From NCBI GenBank assembly GCA_028869385.1, contig JAGWSR010000140.1:1-43922 (forward strand): a stretch of DNA of 43,922 nucleotides. Direction: 5' to 3'. Source of the stretch: a bacterium (lineage in GTDB: Bacteria; Vulcanimicrobiota; Vulcanimicrobiia; Vulcanimicrobiales; Vulcanimicrobiaceae). The notes beneath the pieces were generated by a model, which saw only the letters and a program-made list of their open reading frames with translations, was not told where the DNA came from and did no database searches. The position numbers were made by a program, and so were the translations under genes. Of the stretch, positions 17,716-27,795 are shown piece by piece. Each line of letters starts with the position of its first letter. The stretch's first letter is position 1.

Positions 17716-18510
17716 GTGAGGGAGCTGCGCATCGTGAAGGGCGACGACCGGTACGCCGAGTTGGCGGCAGCCGTCGAGCGTCACGAGTTCGACCTTCATT
17801 TTCAGCCTATCGTACGGGTTGCCGACGGCAAAGTGGTGGGTGCCGAGGCGCTCGCGCGTTGGAACCACCCCGTCCAGGGGATCCTCGGCGCCGAGGCATT
17901 CATCGACGAGAGCGAGCGCAACGGGCTGATCGTCGCGCTCGGGTCGCTGCTGCTGATGGACGCGCTCTCGCAACTGCGAGCGTGGGGTGAGCGGCTCCAG
18001 GGCACCGGCTTCGTGCTCAACGTCAATGTATCGGTGCGGCAGTTCGAGCGCCCGGGATTCGCGGCGCTCGTCCTCTCGCTGCTCGATGCGCTCGAGGTTG
18101 ACCCGATCCACCTCTGCCTCGAGATCACCGAGACCGCCGAGGTCGTGCGCAGTATCGAGCGCATTCGCGAGAACTTGCAGCGCCTGCGCGCGCACGGCGT
18201 CGGTATCGCGGTCGATGATTTCGGCGCGGGCTACACCTCGCTTTCGATGCTCCGCGAACTCGACATCTCGGTGCTGAAGCTCGACCGACTCTTCGTCACG
18301 CGGCTGGTGGAGATTCCGCACGATCGCAAGGTTGTCGCCGCGCTGCTCGCGATGGCGCGCGGTCTCGACCTGAGCGTGATCGCCGAAGGCGTCGAGACGC
18401 CCGAGCAGGCGGAGATCCTCGCGGGGATCACCTGTCCGCTCGCGCAGGGCTACCTCTACGGAAAGCCGGTTCCGCGCGAGCCGTTCGAACGGCGGCACCT
18501 GCGGCGTTAG
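17716..18510 (+). CDS. EAL-domain cyclic-di-GMP phosphodiesterase, 264 aa
   Basis: Stand-alone EAL domain that should hydrolyse c-di-GMP to pGpG. Catalytic motifs are intact: EAL in GAEALARW, the Asn in LNVNVSVRQF, Glu in LCLEITET, the loop-6 motif DDFGAGYTSL, Lys in LKLDRLF, EGVE in VIAEGVETPEQ, and Gln in AQGYLYGKP. There is no sensory domain, GGDEF domain or membrane segment, so input must come from partners or expression level. The GTG at 17716 is used; a second GTG at 17734 is equally possible and would remove six residues. It is divergent from the regulator pair and 61 bases upstream of cheW in the same direction, so it may be the first gene of the chemotaxis transcript and link c-di-GMP to that pathway. 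Confidence 0.92.
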   Translation: MRELRIVKGDDRYAELAAAVERHEFDLHFQPIVRVADGKVVGAEALARWNHPVQGILGAEAFIDESERNGLIVALGSLLLMDALSQLRAWGERLQGTGFVLNVNVSVRQFERPGFAALVLSLLDALEVDPIHLCLEITETAEVVRSIERIRENLQRLRAHGVGIAVDDFGAGYTSLSMLRELDISVLKLDRLFVTRLVEIPHDRKVVAALLAMARGLDLSVIAEGVETPEQAEILAGITCPLAQGYLYGKPVPREPFERRHLRR

Positions 18511-18571
18511 CCGTTACCGGTCGGTTTCCGCGTATCGCGTAGGATCGTGATGGAATGGAGGACGTGGTTGT

Positions 18572-19084
18572 ATGACGACGCTCACGCACGCGCTTTCCGC
18601 AACGGATGCGAATGCCGGCACGCGCGAGATCTTGAGCTTTCGGCTTGGTGATGAAGAGTACGGCATCGACATTCTCAAGGTGCAAGAGATTCGCGGCTAC
18701 GGTACCGTTACCAAGATCGCGAACACGCCCGAGTTCATTAAGGGCGTTATCGATCTGCGCGGGACGATCGTGCCGATCGTCGATATGCGCCTGAAATTCG
18801 GCCTCGCGCGCGCCGAGTACGACCAATTTACCGTCACGATCATTCTCAACGTCGCCGAGCGCGTCGTCGGGATCGTCGTCGACGGCGTCTCCGACGTGGT
18901 CGCGCTCACGCCGGATAACGTCAAGCCGATTCCGACGCTCGGCACCCAAGTTGATGCGAACTATTTGGACGGGGTCGGAACGCTCGACGAGCGCATGATT
19001 CTCTTGATCGACATCGAGCGACTGATGACGAGCCGCGACATGCAACTGGTTGCCGCGGTAACGCACGCCGCTGTAGGAGGATAG
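18572..19084 (+). CDS. cheW: Chemotaxis coupling protein CheW, 170 aa
   Basis: Adaptor joining receptors to the CheA kinase. A single CheW SH3-like domain: ILSFRLGDEEYGIDILKVQEI, then GVIDLRGTIVPIVDMRLKFG (the receptor and kinase contact region), VGIVVDGVSDVVAL, and the C-terminal LDERMILLIDIERL. The roughly 20-residue N-terminal extension looks disordered. GGAGGA at 18557-18562 sets the start. The sequence is very close to the proteobacterial consensus. The receptor gene starts 9 bases after the stop. Confidence 0.96.
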   Translation: MTTLTHALSATDANAGTREILSFRLGDEEYGIDILKVQEIRGYGTVTKIANTPEFIKGVIDLRGTIVPIVDMRLKFGLARAEYDQFTVTIILNVAERVVGIVVDGVSDVVALTPDNVKPIPTLGTQVDANYLDGVGTLDERMILLIDIERLMTSRDMQLVAAVTHAAVGG

Positions 19085-19093
19085 ACACGAGTC

Positions 19094-21802
19094 ATGGATA
19101 TTCGCTGTTTGGTCGAGGCGGCGATCGCCGCCGTCGTTGCCGGCGTCGCCGTCGGCGCGTTCGTTCACATCCGCTCGCGCCGCATATATGCCGGAGCGAT
19201 CGATGCGCTCTACGACGCGCTCGCCGAGGTGATGCGCGCTCACATGGAGCGCGGCATGATCGAAGAGAAAATCGACGTCGCGCGTTTTAGCGGCGTGTAC
19301 GCGCGCATCGCCGACGCGATCAACCGCCACGTGCAGGCGCACATCGACGTGAAGATGCAGGTCGTCGACGTCGTAAGCCGCTACGCCCGCGGCGACTTTT
19401 CGGTGGATATGGAGCGCCTACCCGGCACCAAGGCGCGCATTAGCGCCGCGATCGACCAGGTCAAAGCGAGCTTCGAATCGGTTGCGGCCGAGGTCTCGGC
19501 GCTCGCGAACGCCGCCGCCAAGGGCGACTTCTCGGCGCGCGGCGACGCGGCGACGTATCAGAACAGCTTCCGTACCATGATGGAGAACCTGAACACGCTC
19601 ATGGAGACGGCCGACGTCGGCTTGCGCGACGTGCAGCGCATGCTCGGCGCCATCGCGAACGGCGACCTCACGCAGCGCATCCAGCGCGAGTATCCCGGCA
19701 TCTTCGGCGCGCTCAAGGAGCACGCCAACGAGACGATCGCGCTGCTCGAACGCTTCATGGCGGCGCAGGCGGAGATGTCGCGGCAGCACACCGAGCTCGG
19801 CATGATCGAGCAGAAGATCGATGCCGATCGCTTCCCGGGCGCATACCGGGAGATGGCGCAGTCCATCAACCATTTGGTGCAGTCGCACATCGACGTGAAG
19901 ATGCGCGTGGTGTCGATCGTCACGAGCTACTCCGAGGGCGACTTCACCGTGCAGATGGATCGCCTTCCGGGCACCAAGGCGCGCATCACCGAGGCGATCG
20001 ATCGCGTCAAGGCGAGCTTCGAAGCCGTCGCGAGCGACGTCTCGGGCCTCGCGGGCGCCGCCGGTCGCGGCGACTTCACGGCTCGCGCGGACGTCGAGCG
20101 CTACCAGAACAGTTTCCGGACGATGATGGAGCAACTCAACGCGCTGGTGGATACGGCCGACGTCGGTCTCACCGACGTGCTGCGCATGCTGCGCGCCATT
20201 TCGACCGGTGATCTGACGCAGCGCATCGAGGGCGAGTATCCGGGAACCTTCGGAACGCTCAAGGAGTACTCGAACGCCACCGTCGCGCTGCTCCAGCAAT
20301 TCATCGCGGCGCAGGGTGAGATGTCGCGTCAGCACATGGAGCTCGGCATGATCGAGTACCAGATGGACGCGAGCCGCTTCTCGGGCGCGTATCGCGACAT
20401 GGCGCAATCGGTCAACGATCTCGTGCAGTCGCACATCGCGGTGAAGATGCGCGTCGTCGACGTGGTGACGCAGTACGCGCTCGGCAACTTCGCGATCGAG
20501 ATGGATCGGCTGCCGGGAACCAAGGCGAAAATCACCGACGCCGTGGATAAGATCAAAGCGAGCTTCGAGTCGATCGCGGGCGAGGTCGTCGGCCTCGTGG
20601 ACGCTGCGGCGCGCGGCGACTTCTCGGCGCGCGGCGACGCCGGAGCCTATCAGTTCAGCTTCCGCGCGATGGTCGAAGGGCTCAACACGCTCATGGAGAC
20701 GGCGGACAAGGGCCTGAACGACGTGGCGCGGGTGCTCGCCGCACTCGCGAAGGGCGATCTCACCGAGGCGATCACCGCCGAGTATCTCGGAACGTTCGGC
20801 AAGCTCAAAGACGATTCGAACGCGACGGTCGCGAGCCTGAACGACGTGGTGGATCGTATCCGCTCGTCGGTCGAAGTGGTCAACACCGCGGCGCGCGAGA
20901 TCGCGGCCGGCAATTCGAATCTCTCGGCGCGCACCGAGCAGCAGGCCTCGAGCCTCGAAGAGACGGCGGCTTCGATGGAAGAGCTGCTCTCGACCGTCAA
21001 GCAGAACACCGATAACGCCCGCCAAGCCAACCAACTCGCGATCGGCGCGAGCGAGATCGCCGTGCGCGGAGGCGACGTCGTCTCGCAGGTCGTGACGACC
21101 ATGGGATCGATCAGCGACAGCGCGCGTAAGATCGGCGACATCATCGGTGTGATCGACGGGATCGCGTTCCAGACGAACATCCTCGCGCTCAACGCCGCGG
21201 TCGAGGCCGCGCGTGCGGGAGAACAGGGTCGCGGCTTCGCGGTCGTCGCGGGTGAGGTGCGCAACCTCGCGCAGCGCTCCGCCGCTGCGGCTAAGGAGAT
21301 CAAGGCGCTCATCAACGATTCGGTGGATCGCACCGAGAGCGGCAGCCGACTCGTGGATCAAGCGGGTCGCACGATGGACGAGATCGTGCAGGCGGTCAAG
21401 CGCGTCACCGATATCATGGCGGAGATCGCCGCGGCGTCGAAAGAGCAACTCGCCGGGATCGAGCAAGTGAACGACGCCGTCTCGCAGATGGACCAGGTCA
21501 CGCAGCAGAACGCGGCGCTGGTCGAAGAGGCTGCCGCAGCCGCGGGGTCGCTCGAGGAGCAGTCGGGTAATCTGGTCAACGCGGTCGCGGTCTTTCGGAT
21601 CGCACGCGCCTCGGCGCCCGCGCAACCGATCGTCGCCGCCGCTCCCGTGCAAAAGCCCGTGCTCGAACCCCGCAAACCGCTGCGCAGTAACGGTTCGGCC
21701 CGCGCGAAGAACGGCCGTTCGAACGGCCACGGGGCGACGGTGGTCGCGGCACCCAAGGTCGTTGCGGATCGCGAGGACGACGACGAGTGGAAGAGCTTCT
21801 AG
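19094..21802 (+). CDS. Methyl-accepting chemotaxis protein with triplicated poly-HAMP region and C-terminal tether, 902 aa
   Basis: Chemoreceptor with one N-terminal membrane segment (about residues 7-25) and no periplasmic sensor, so the rest is cytoplasmic. Residues 54-600 are three tandem copies of a 182-residue unit starting at GMIEEKID (54), GMIEQKID (236) and GMIEYQMD (418). Each unit holds three HAMP-like modules marked by GDF or GDL motifs, so about nine in a row. The kinase-control domain follows: methylation helix [18 protein letters not shown], hairpin tip [36 protein letters not shown] (691-726, interrupted here only by block counting), and returning helix. An Ala/Pro-rich flexible linker leads to the C-terminal pentapeptide EWKSF, a CheR/CheB docking sequence. 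The signal is probably internal or membrane-related, relayed through the HAMP chain. It overlaps cheR by 16 bases. Confidence 0.93.
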   Translation: MDIRCLVEAAIAAVVAGVAVGAFVHIRSRRIYAGAIDALYDALAEVMRAHMERGMIEEKIDVARFSGVYARIADAINRHVQAHIDVKMQVVDVVSRYARGDFSVDMERLPGTKARISAAIDQVKASFESVAAEVSALANAAAKGDFSARGDAATYQNSFRTMMENLNTLMETADVGLRDVQRMLGAIANGDLTQRIQREYPGIFGALKEHANETIALLERFMAAQAEMSRQHTELGMIEQKIDADRFPGAYREMAQSINHLVQSHIDVKMRVVSIVTSYSEGDFTVQMDRLPGTKARITEAIDRVKASFEAVASDVSGLAGAAGRGDFTARADVERYQNSFRTMMEQLNALVDTADVGLTDVLRMLRAISTGDLTQRIEGEYPGTFGTLKEYSNATVALLQQFIAAQGEMSRQHMELGMIEYQMDASRFSGAYRDMAQSVNDLVQSHIAVKMRVVDVVTQYALGNFAIEMDRLPGTKAKITDAVDKIKASFESIAGEVVGLVDAAARGDFSARGDAGAYQFSFRAMVEGLNTLMETADKGLNDVARVLAALAKGDLTEAITAEYLGTFGKLKDDSNATVASLNDVVDRIRSSVEVVNTAAREIAAGNSNLSARTEQQASSLEETAASMEELLSTVKQNTDNARQANQLAIGASEIAVRGGDVVSQVVTTMGSISDSARKIGDIIGVIDGIAFQTNILALNAAVEAARAGEQGRGFAVVAGEVRNLAQRSAAAAKEIKALINDSVDRTESGSRLVDQAGRTMDEIVQAVKRVTDIMAEIAAASKEQLAGIEQVNDAVSQMDQVTQQNAALVEEAAAAAGSLEEQSGNLVNAVAVFRIARASAPAQPIVAAAPVQKPVLEPRKPLRSNGSARAKNGRSNGHGATVVAAPKVVADREDDDEWKSF
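19253..20890 (+). repeat. Three in-frame tandem repeats of 546 bp inside the receptor gene
   Basis: Units begin at 19253, 19799 and 20345 and share conserved anchors in the same order: GMIE, DVKMRVV-like, [40 protein letters not shown], and QAEMSRQH at the junctions. The exact 182-codon period in both intervals points to intragenic duplication followed by point divergence. Confidence 0.88.
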
Positions 21803-22611
21803 CGCGAGAGTTCGCGTTCGACGACTCCACGTTCGAGCGAGCGCGCAGTATGCTCTGCGCGCTCGCCGGCCTTCGCTTGGGCGAGAACAAGAGCGAACTC
21901 GTGTACAACCGGCTCGCGCGGCGGATGCGCCGATTGCGGGTACCGAACTTCGCCGCCTACTTTCGCATCGTCGAGAGCGACGCGGTCGAACAACGCGAGT
22001 TCGTCAACGCCCTCACGACTAACATTACCGCATTCTTTCGGGAGCCGCATCACATGGAGGCGATCGCCGCGCGCGCGCGCGCCTGGACGGAGAAGCATCC
22101 GATGCGTATCTGGAGCGCGGCGTGTTCGAGCGGCGAGGAGCCGTACAGCGTCGCGATGACGCTCTGCGACGTTGCCCGCACGCAGCGCTTCGCGTTCGAG
22201 ATCTTCGCCACCGACCTCGATAGCGACGTACTTTCGCGCGCGGCGCGCGGCACCTACGAGATCGAGCGAGCGGCGAAGGTGCCGCCGCAACTCCGCGAGC
22301 GCTACCTTCAACGCGGCGTCGGTTCGCGCCAGGGGCTCTGCCGGATTCGCCCCGAGGTGGCCGCGCACGTGCGCTTCCAACAATTCAACCTGCTCGATCG
22401 CGCGTGGCCGAGCCTCGGACCCTTCGACGTGATCCTGGTGCGCAACGTGCTGATCTACTTCGGCCGCGACGACCAGCGGCGCGTCGTCGAACGGATGCAC
22501 GGCGTGCTCGAACCCGACGGTCTGCTCTGCACGGGACATGCGGAATCGCTCTTCTACGCGAGCGATCTATACCGCATTCGCGGGCGCACGATGTACGCGC
22601 GAGCGGGCTGA
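21787..22611 (+). CDS. cheR: Chemoreceptor glutamate methyltransferase CheR, 274 aa
   Basis: SAM-dependent methyltransferase that methylates receptor glutamates for adaptation. N-terminal helical domain with NITAFFR (79-85), SAM-binding [13 protein letters not shown] (109-121), FEIFATDLD, and VRNVLIYF. The beta-subdomain segment [20 protein letters not shown] contains Gly177-x-Gly179 and matches the E. coli CheR region that grips the receptor C-terminal pentapeptide, consistent with the EWKSF tail on the adjacent receptor. The start overlaps the receptor gene by 16 bases, and cheD begins 5 bases after the stop, so expression is coordinated. Confidence 0.96.
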   Translation: MEELLAREFAFDDSTFERARSMLCALAGLRLGENKSELVYNRLARRMRRLRVPNFAAYFRIVESDAVEQREFVNALTTNITAFFREPHHMEAIAARARAWTEKHPMRIWSAACSSGEEPYSVAMTLCDVARTQRFAFEIFATDLDSDVLSRAARGTYEIERAAKVPPQLRERYLQRGVGSRQGLCRIRPEVAAHVRFQQFNLLDRAWPSLGPFDVILVRNVLIYFGRDDQRRVVERMHGVLEPDGLLCTGHAESLFYASDLYRIRGRTMYARAG

Positions 22612-22615
22612 AGAG

Positions 22616-23224
22616 ATGGAGCACTACTTCGATCGCCGATTCGACTGCGACGGCCTCAAACTGCTGCCGGGCGAATTCGCGATCGCGACGGACGGCGAGA
22701 TGCTCGTAACCGTGCTCGGCTCGTGCGTCGCCGCGTGCATTTGGGATACCGAAAGCGGCGTGGGAGGCATGAATCACTTCATGCTGCCGCATTCGCAGTC
22801 CGGCGACGGCGGCGCGGCGATCTCGTATCTGTCGTACTCGGGCCGGTACGGCGTCAACGCGATGGAGATGTTGGTCAACGGCATCATTCGCCGCGGCGGC
22901 GATCGCACGCGCCTCGCTGCCAAGCTCTTCGGCGGCGCATCGGTGCTCGCGGCGCTCGACGCGCGTGAGATCGGCGAGGAGAACGCGCGCTTCGCGACCG
23001 CGTATCTCGAGACGGAGCGCATTCCGCTCGTCGCCTCGGACCTGCGCGGGCACGCGCCGCGCCGCGTGCACTTCTGGCCGACGAACGGCGATGCGCGCGT
23101 GCGCTATCTCGGTCACGAGAGCGCCGATGCCGGGGCGATTCAGGAGCACGAAGGTCGCTACGCACGCCGTCTGGCCGAGCGCCGCGAGTACGGCAGCGTC
23201 GATATCTTCGACATCATCGGATGA
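22616..23224 (+). CDS. cheD: Chemoreceptor glutamine deamidase CheD, 202 aa
   Basis: Deamidates receptor glutamines to glutamates, and in some bacteria is a partner of CheC. The catalytic Cys37 sits in [12 protein letters not shown] and His54 in GMNHFMLP, with downstream [23 protein letters not shown] and [10 protein letters not shown]-type strands as in the family. ATG 22616 gives the usual N-terminus; a longer frame overlaps cheR in a meaningless frame. The stop overlaps the cheB ATG (ATGA). No CheC is encoded here. Confidence 0.95.
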   Translation: MEHYFDRRFDCDGLKLLPGEFAIATDGEMLVTVLGSCVAACIWDTESGVGGMNHFMLPHSQSGDGGAAISYLSYSGRYGVNAMEMLVNGIIRRGGDRTRLAAKLFGGASVLAALDAREIGEENARFATAYLETERIPLVASDLRGHAPRRVHFWPTNGDARVRYLGHESADAGAIQEHEGRYARRLAERREYGSVDIFDIIG

Positions 23225-24252
23225 TTCGCGTCGTCGTCGTCGATGACTCAGCCCTGATTCGCTCGCTGTTGCGCGAGATGATCGACGCACAGCCCGATAT
23301 GCGCGTGGTCGGCGCGGCGGCCGATCCCTACGCCGCGCGCGAGATCATCCGCGCGGAGAACCCCGACGTGGTGACGCTCGACGTCGAGATGCCGCGCATG
23401 AACGGCTTGGACTTTCTCGAGCGGATCATGCGCCTTCGCCCGATGCCCGTGCTGATGATCTCTTCACTCACGCAGCGTAATGCCGAAGCGACGCTGCGCG
23501 CGCTCGAGTTGGGTGCGGTGGACTTCGTCGCCAAGCCGACGGTCGGTATCGCCGACGGCGTCCGGGAGCTGGAGCGTGAGATCGTCGAGAAGATCCGCAT
23601 CGCGGCGGATGCCCGTCCGCGTCAGCTCCACGCGTCGCCGCCGGCGCGCCGCGTCGCGTTCGAGTCGACGGAGAAGATCCTGGCGATCGGTGCGAGCACC
23701 GGCGGAACCGAGGCGATCGCCGCGCTGCTCGAGGCGTTTCCGCCGATGGCTCCCGCGACCGTGATCGCGCAGCATATGCCGCCGGTCTTCACGACCGGAT
23801 TCGCTCGGCGGCTCGACGCGCGTTGCCGCATCAACGTCGCGGAAGCACGCGATGGCGAACGCTTGCTGCCGGGCCACGCCTACGTCGCCCCCGGCGATTT
23901 TCACGTGCGCGTGGTGCGCCGCGGCGCCGACTACGTCGCGTCGGTCACGCAGGACGAGCCGGTCAATCGGCACCGCCCGTCGGTGGACGTGCTCTTCGCG
24001 TCGGTCGCGGCGAGCGCCGGTGGGAACGCGCTCGGGGTGATCTTGACGGGGATGGGAGCGGACGGCGCGGCGGGCCTGCGTGCGATGCGCGACGCGGGCG
24101 CCTTCACGGTCGCGCAAGATGAAGCGAGTTGCGTGATTTTCGGCATGCCGAAGGCGGCGATCGCGCTCGGCGCGGCCTGCGAGATCGTGCCGCTCGAGCG
24201 GATCGTTACGACGCTTTCGGAACGGCTTCGTGTCCGAACGAACCGGATGTGA
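23221..24252 (+). CDS. cheB: Chemotaxis response regulator and methylesterase/deamidase CheB, 343 aa
   Basis: Receiver domain (acidic pair Asp8-Asp9, phospho-acceptor Asp54 in TLDVEMP, Lys in VAKPT) joined by a linker to the methylesterase domain with the catalytic Ser in [10 protein letters not shown], His in AQHMPPVF and Asp in [11 protein letters not shown]. Phosphorylated by CheA, it removes methyl groups that CheR adds. ATGA overlap with cheD. The last 47 bases overlap the 3' end of the convergent cheA, so both strands are coding there. Confidence 0.97.
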   Translation: MIRVVVVDDSALIRSLLREMIDAQPDMRVVGAAADPYAAREIIRAENPDVVTLDVEMPRMNGLDFLERIMRLRPMPVLMISSLTQRNAEATLRALELGAVDFVAKPTVGIADGVRELEREIVEKIRIAADARPRQLHASPPARRVAFESTEKILAIGASTGGTEAIAALLEAFPPMAPATVIAQHMPPVFTTGFARRLDARCRINVAEARDGERLLPGHAYVAPGDFHVRVVRRGADYVASVTQDEPVNRHRPSVDVLFASVAASAGGNALGVILTGMGADGAAGLRAMRDAGAFTVAQDEASCVIFGMPKAAIALGAACEIVPLERIVTTLSERLRVRTNRM

Positions 24253-26161
24253 GGATCGCGTTGACGTCGAGAATCAGCGCGACGCGGCCGTTGCCGAGCA
24301 CCGTCGCGCCCGAGTAACCCTCGACGCGGCGGAAGTTCGCCTCGAGGCTCTTGATGACGACCTGATGCTGTCCCTCGATCGCGTCGACCACGAGGCCGCC
24401 GGCGAGCCGATCGTGCTCGACGACGAGCGCCACGTGCTCTCCGTCGGACGTGCGCGCGTCGTCGCTCATGAAGATCAGCGGTAACGTGGTGTCGCGGTAG
24501 GCGATGAAGGGACGATCCGCGGCCACGTGCACGTCGCTCGCGGAGAGCACGATGGATTCGCGCACCGATGCGATCGGGAGAATCATCGTCTCGTCACCGA
24601 CGCGCACGCTCAAGCCGTCGAGGATCGCGAGCGTGAGCGGCAGACGTAGCCGAATTGTGGTGCCCGCGCCCGCGGCGCTCTCGACGTCCACGTGGCCGCC
24701 GATCGCCGCGAGGTTGCGCCGTACCACGTCCATGCCGACGCCGCGCCCGGAGAGTTCGGTGACGCTCGCGGCGGTCGAGAAGCCGGGGAGAAAGATGCAG
24801 CCGAAGATCTCGTCGTCGCTCGGATCGTCGGAGAGCGCGATGCCGGCGTCGCGCGCGCGCGCCATCACGCGGTCGCGGTCGATGCCGCGCCCGTCGTCGG
24901 CGATCTCGATGTAGACGTTTCCGCTGCGCTCGTAGGCGCGCAGCGCGATCGTTCCGGCAGCGGGCTTTCCCGCCGCGATGCGTTCGTCGGGAGATTCGAT
25001 GCCGTGATCGATGGCGTTGCGCACGAGGTGTGTCAGCGGGTCGATCACCGACTCGAGCAAACCCTTGTCGAGTTCGGTATCGTCGCCGCCCGTCTGCAGC
25101 GTGACGCTCTTGCCAAGATCGCGGGCGGTATCGCGCACGAGGCGATGAAAGCGTGCGAAGATCGAGCCGATGGGCAGCATCCGCACGCCCATCACCGCTT
25201 CGCGCACGTCGCGCGTGTAGCGCGAGAGGCGCTCCGCCGCGCTCAAGAGTTCTTGGTGACGTACTTCGTCGAGTTCGGCGAGCGAGGATTGGAGCGCGGC
25301 CTGCGCGATCAACATCTCGCCGACCAAGTCGATCAACTGGTCGACTTTCTTCACATCGACGCGAATGGACGAACCTTCGGCATTTTCGCCGCGCGCGCGT
25401 GCCGTCGGCGCGGTACTGCGGTGCTCGGTCGGCGGCGCAGTCGTCGCCGCCGTCTCGTCGTCGTCGAAAAAGCCGAACGCCGATGCGTCGAGTGGCTTCG
25501 GCTCGGGTGCGGCCTCGGCCGCTTCTTCGACGTCCACGCGATCGTGATCGTCGGTCGCGAAGAGCAGGATCTCGCGCAGCCGTTCGGCGGCGTGCGCCCC
25601 CACGACGCTCGCGCGCCAGGTCTCTCCGTCGTCGGCGATCTCCTCGACGCGCGCGATCGCGCCGAGCGCGTCGCGGATGCTCGCGAGCGTGGCGGCTCGT
25701 TCGTGATCGCGCCGAGCCGTTCGCACGCGCACGATGAGGCGCCGTTCGCGAACGGGAGCGCGAGCGTTCGCACCGGTGCGCGTCGCCTCGAGGCGCACGC
25801 GCAGGTGGTGGAGCGCATCGGCATTCGCCGGTTCGTGGGAGCGATACGCCGCGAGCAGCGCGCGCAACTCGTCGTGCGCCTCGAGGATCGCGGCGATCAC
25901 ATCGGAGGTCGGCTCGATCGCCCCGTTACGCAGTGCGTCGAGCAGCGCTTCGAGCGCGTGCGTCGCTTCGGCCATCTCGGCGAAGCCGAAGATGCCGCTC
26001 GCGCCCTTGATCGAGTGCGCGGCGCGAAAGAGCTCGTCGTAGGTCTCGGCATCGGCGTGCGGGTCCGCGTCGAGGGCGAGGGCGATGCGTTCGATGGTCG
26101 CGAGATGCTCGGCGACTTCGTCGAAGAAGCTCTCGTGAAAGCGCGAGATGTCGATCGGCAT
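24206..26161 (-). CDS. cheA: Chemotaxis histidine kinase CheA, 651 aa
   Basis: Domain order: P1 Hpt with the phospho-acceptor His49 ([12 protein letters not shown]), a P2-like regulator-binding segment (about 140-215), an Ala/Pro/acidic linker, P3 dimerisation helices ([18 protein letters not shown]), P4 ATPase with the N box ([12 protein letters not shown]), G1 (IADDGRGID) and G2 ([10 protein letters not shown]), and a P5 CheW-like domain ending in [12 protein letters not shown]. All catalytic boxes are present. The ATG at 26161 overlaps the cheY stop by one base (TGATG). A longer frame adds 21 unconserved residues. It belongs to the mcp2-cheY-cheA arm that converges on cheB. Confidence 0.97.
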   Translation of the reverse strand: MPIDISRFHESFFDEVAEHLATIERIALALDADPHADAETYDELFRAAHSIKGASGIFGFAEMAEATHALEALLDALRNGAIEPTSDVIAAILEAHDELRALLAAYRSHEPANADALHHLRVRLEATRTGANARAPVRERRLIVRVRTARRDHERAATLASIRDALGAIARVEEIADDGETWRASVVGAHAAERLREILLFATDDHDRVDVEEAAEAAPEPKPLDASAFGFFDDDETAATTAPPTEHRSTAPTARARGENAEGSSIRVDVKKVDQLIDLVGEMLIAQAALQSSLAELDEVRHQELLSAAERLSRYTRDVREAVMGVRMLPIGSIFARFHRLVRDTARDLGKSVTLQTGGDDTELDKGLLESVIDPLTHLVRNAIDHGIESPDERIAAGKPAAGTIALRAYERSGNVYIEIADDGRGIDRDRVMARARDAGIALSDDPSDDEIFGCIFLPGFSTAASVTELSGRGVGMDVVRRNLAAIGGHVDVESAAGAGTTIRLRLPLTLAILDGLSVRVGDETMILPIASVRESIVLSASDVHVAADRPFIAYRDTTLPLIFMSDDARTSDGEHVALVVEHDRLAGGLVVDAIEGQHQVVIKSLEANFRRVEGYSGATVLGNGRVALILDVNAILTSGSFGHEAVPKAS

Positions 26162-26523
26162 CAGCCGATCAGCCGTTGAATGACCGCGAGCAGCGTATCG
26201 GGGTCGAAGGGCTTTACCATCCATCCGGTCGCGCGCACCGCTTTTCCGCGGGCTTTCATCTCGTCGCTCGCTTCGGTCGTCAGCATGATGATCGGCGTCG
26301 CGGAGAAGCGCGGATCGTTGCGCAGCTGGCCGATCAAGCCGAAGCCGTCGAGGCGCGGCATGTTCTGATCGGTGAGCACCATGTCGAAGCTGCGTCCTTG
26401 GGCCAGTTCGAGCGCTTCGGCGCCGTCCTTCGCTTCGATGACGTCGTACCCGGCGGAGCGCACCGTGTACGAGACCATCTGGCGAACGGAGGGAGAATCA
26501 TCAACGGTGAGGATCGTCTTCAT
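26161..26523 (-). CDS. cheY: Single-domain response regulator CheY, 120 aa
   Basis: Receiver-only protein with the acidic pair Asp8-Asp9 (TVDDSPSVRQMV), phospho-acceptor Asp52 (LTDQNMPRLDG), the switch Thr (IIMLTTEAS) and Lys (MVKPFDPDTL). It should accept phosphate from CheA. Its target is unknown because no motor genes are in the window. It lies 20 bases downstream of the second receptor gene and overlaps cheA by one base. Confidence 0.96.
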   Translation of the reverse strand: MKTILTVDDSPSVRQMVSYTVRSAGYDVIEAKDGAEALELAQGRSFDMVLTDQNMPRLDGFGLIGQLRNDPRFSATPIIMLTTEASDEMKARGKAVRATGWMVKPFDPDTLLAVIQRLIG

Positions 26524-26543
26524 GTTCGGTCATCCCACTTCGG

Positions 26544-27749
26544 TCAACTGGCGAAGAGCTCGATGCTGCCCGCGAGCATCGATTGCTGGTGAACGGGCGC
26601 GTCGCGTCGTAGCGGGGTCGGAAGGGCGGGGGTGCCGTCGTCGAGCAGCCCGCGCAGATGCGTCGCGCGTTGTTCGAGGTGCGCGATGAGTTGGGTGGAG
26701 AGATCGTGGAATTGCAGCGAGGTGACCGCCTCGCTGACGTGCGCGTGCGTCGCCGCGGAGAGCCGTTCGGTCTCGGCTAAGACGTGGCGCGTATCGCGAT
26801 CCACCGCGCGGATCTCGCTCGAGAGGCGATCCCACGAAGCACGTGCTTCGGAGGCAAAGGACGAGTCGCGGTCGGTCAGTTGGCGAACGCGGCGTTTGGC
26901 TTCGGTGAGTTCCGCGCCGAGCGCCTGAACGCGGCGCCGCGTGTCGAGGCTGAAATCGTTCGAGCGCGCGCTGAGTTTTCGCACCTCGGCGGCAACGACC
27001 GCGAAGCCGCGTCCGACATCGCCCGCGCGCGCGGCTTCGATCGTGGCGTTGAGCGCAAGGAGATTCGTCTGCTCGGCGATGTGTTCGACCTCGTCGAAGG
27101 CGCCCAAGATCGACTCGATGTGCCGCGCGACGTCGTCGATCGTGGCGGCGACGGCGAGCGCGACCTCGGACGAATCGCTCGCGTGCTCGACCAACTGCGC
27201 GAACACGTTCGAGACTTCGTGGAGAAAGTGCTCGAGATGTCGTTCGCGTCCACCGCCCGCGGCGTCGTCGAGGAGCGCGCGCTGCTCGCGCATGCAGCGA
27301 TCGAGGCTGGTGAAGCTCTTGACGAGGTGCCCGATCGCGTCGTCCACGAGCGCGCGCAGGCGCGCGAGCTCGCCGCCCAGTTCGCCGAGCGATCCGTTCC
27401 CGTCTTCGCGCAGGCCGCACAGGCGCGTGCGGCTCGCCGCGGCATCGGATTCGGCGGCGTCGGCGCGACGCGCGAGGTCCTCGCAGCGCGCCTCCAACTC
27501 GGCGATGCGCTCAACGTGCGCCGTCTGCGCGGGCAGATAGCGGGCGAGCTCGGCGCGGCCGTGCTCGATGGCGGCGCGGAGGTCGGACTCCGCATGCCTC
27601 GCCGCCGCGAGCGCGCGGTCCCGTTCGCTCTCCAGGCGCGAGCACGTCGCTTCGAGTGCGAGACGGCGAGAGCGGGCGCGCACGAGAGACGCCGCAACGA
27701 TGCCGAAAGCGCACAAAAGAATCGAACTCGCGATGAGGTAGGCAACCAC
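26544..27749 (-). CDS. Receptor-like MCP-domain protein with CheZ-like tail motif, 401 aa
   Basis: One N-terminal membrane segment ([22 protein letters not shown]), a long coiled coil with no recognised sensor domain, then the MCP signalling hairpin [38 protein letters not shown] that contacts CheA/CheW. The tail contains [17 protein letters not shown], with Asp349 and Gln353 placed as in the CheZ phosphatase motif (QDLTGQ type). This could be a receptor, a CheY-P phosphatase, or both. There is no C-terminal pentapeptide. GTG start at 27749 with GTAGGGG just upstream. It is first in the mcp2-cheY-cheA arm. Confidence 0.85.
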   Translation of the reverse strand: MVAYLIASSILLCAFGIVAASLVRARSRRLALEATCSRLESERDRALAAARHAESDLRAAIEHGRAELARYLPAQTAHVERIAELEARCEDLARRADAAESDAAASRTRLCGLREDGNGSLGELGGELARLRALVDDAIGHLVKSFTSLDRCMREQRALLDDAAGGGRERHLEHFLHEVSNVFAQLVEHASDSSEVALAVAATIDDVARHIESILGAFDEVEHIAEQTNLLALNATIEAARAGDVGRGFAVVAAEVRKLSARSNDFSLDTRRRVQALGAELTEAKRRVRQLTDRDSSFASEARASWDRLSSEIRAVDRDTRHVLAETERLSAATHAHVSEAVTSLQFHDLSTQLIAHLEQRATHLRGLLDDGTPALPTPLRRDAPVHQQSMLAGSIELFAS

Positions 27750-27759
27750 GCCCCTACCC

Positions 27760-27795
27760 TAGCGGCCGCGGGTAACGCGCAGGTAACGGCCGCTA
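27760..27795 (-). repeat. 9-bp inverted repeat at the nat stop codon
   Basis: TAGCGGCCG (27760-27768) pairs with CGGCCGCTA (27787-27795), with an 18-base spacer holding two GGTAAC copies. It includes the nat stop codon and lies in the 43-bp gap before the receptor-like gene. It may terminate the upstream operon partly or be an operator for mcp2; there is no T-run. Confidence 0.4.

Noticed and set aside
19418-21730. 770-codon open frame antisense to the receptor gene
   Set aside because: It mirrors the receptor repeats, encodes Arg/His/Asp-rich low-complexity sequence and has no domain; a GC-rich shadow.
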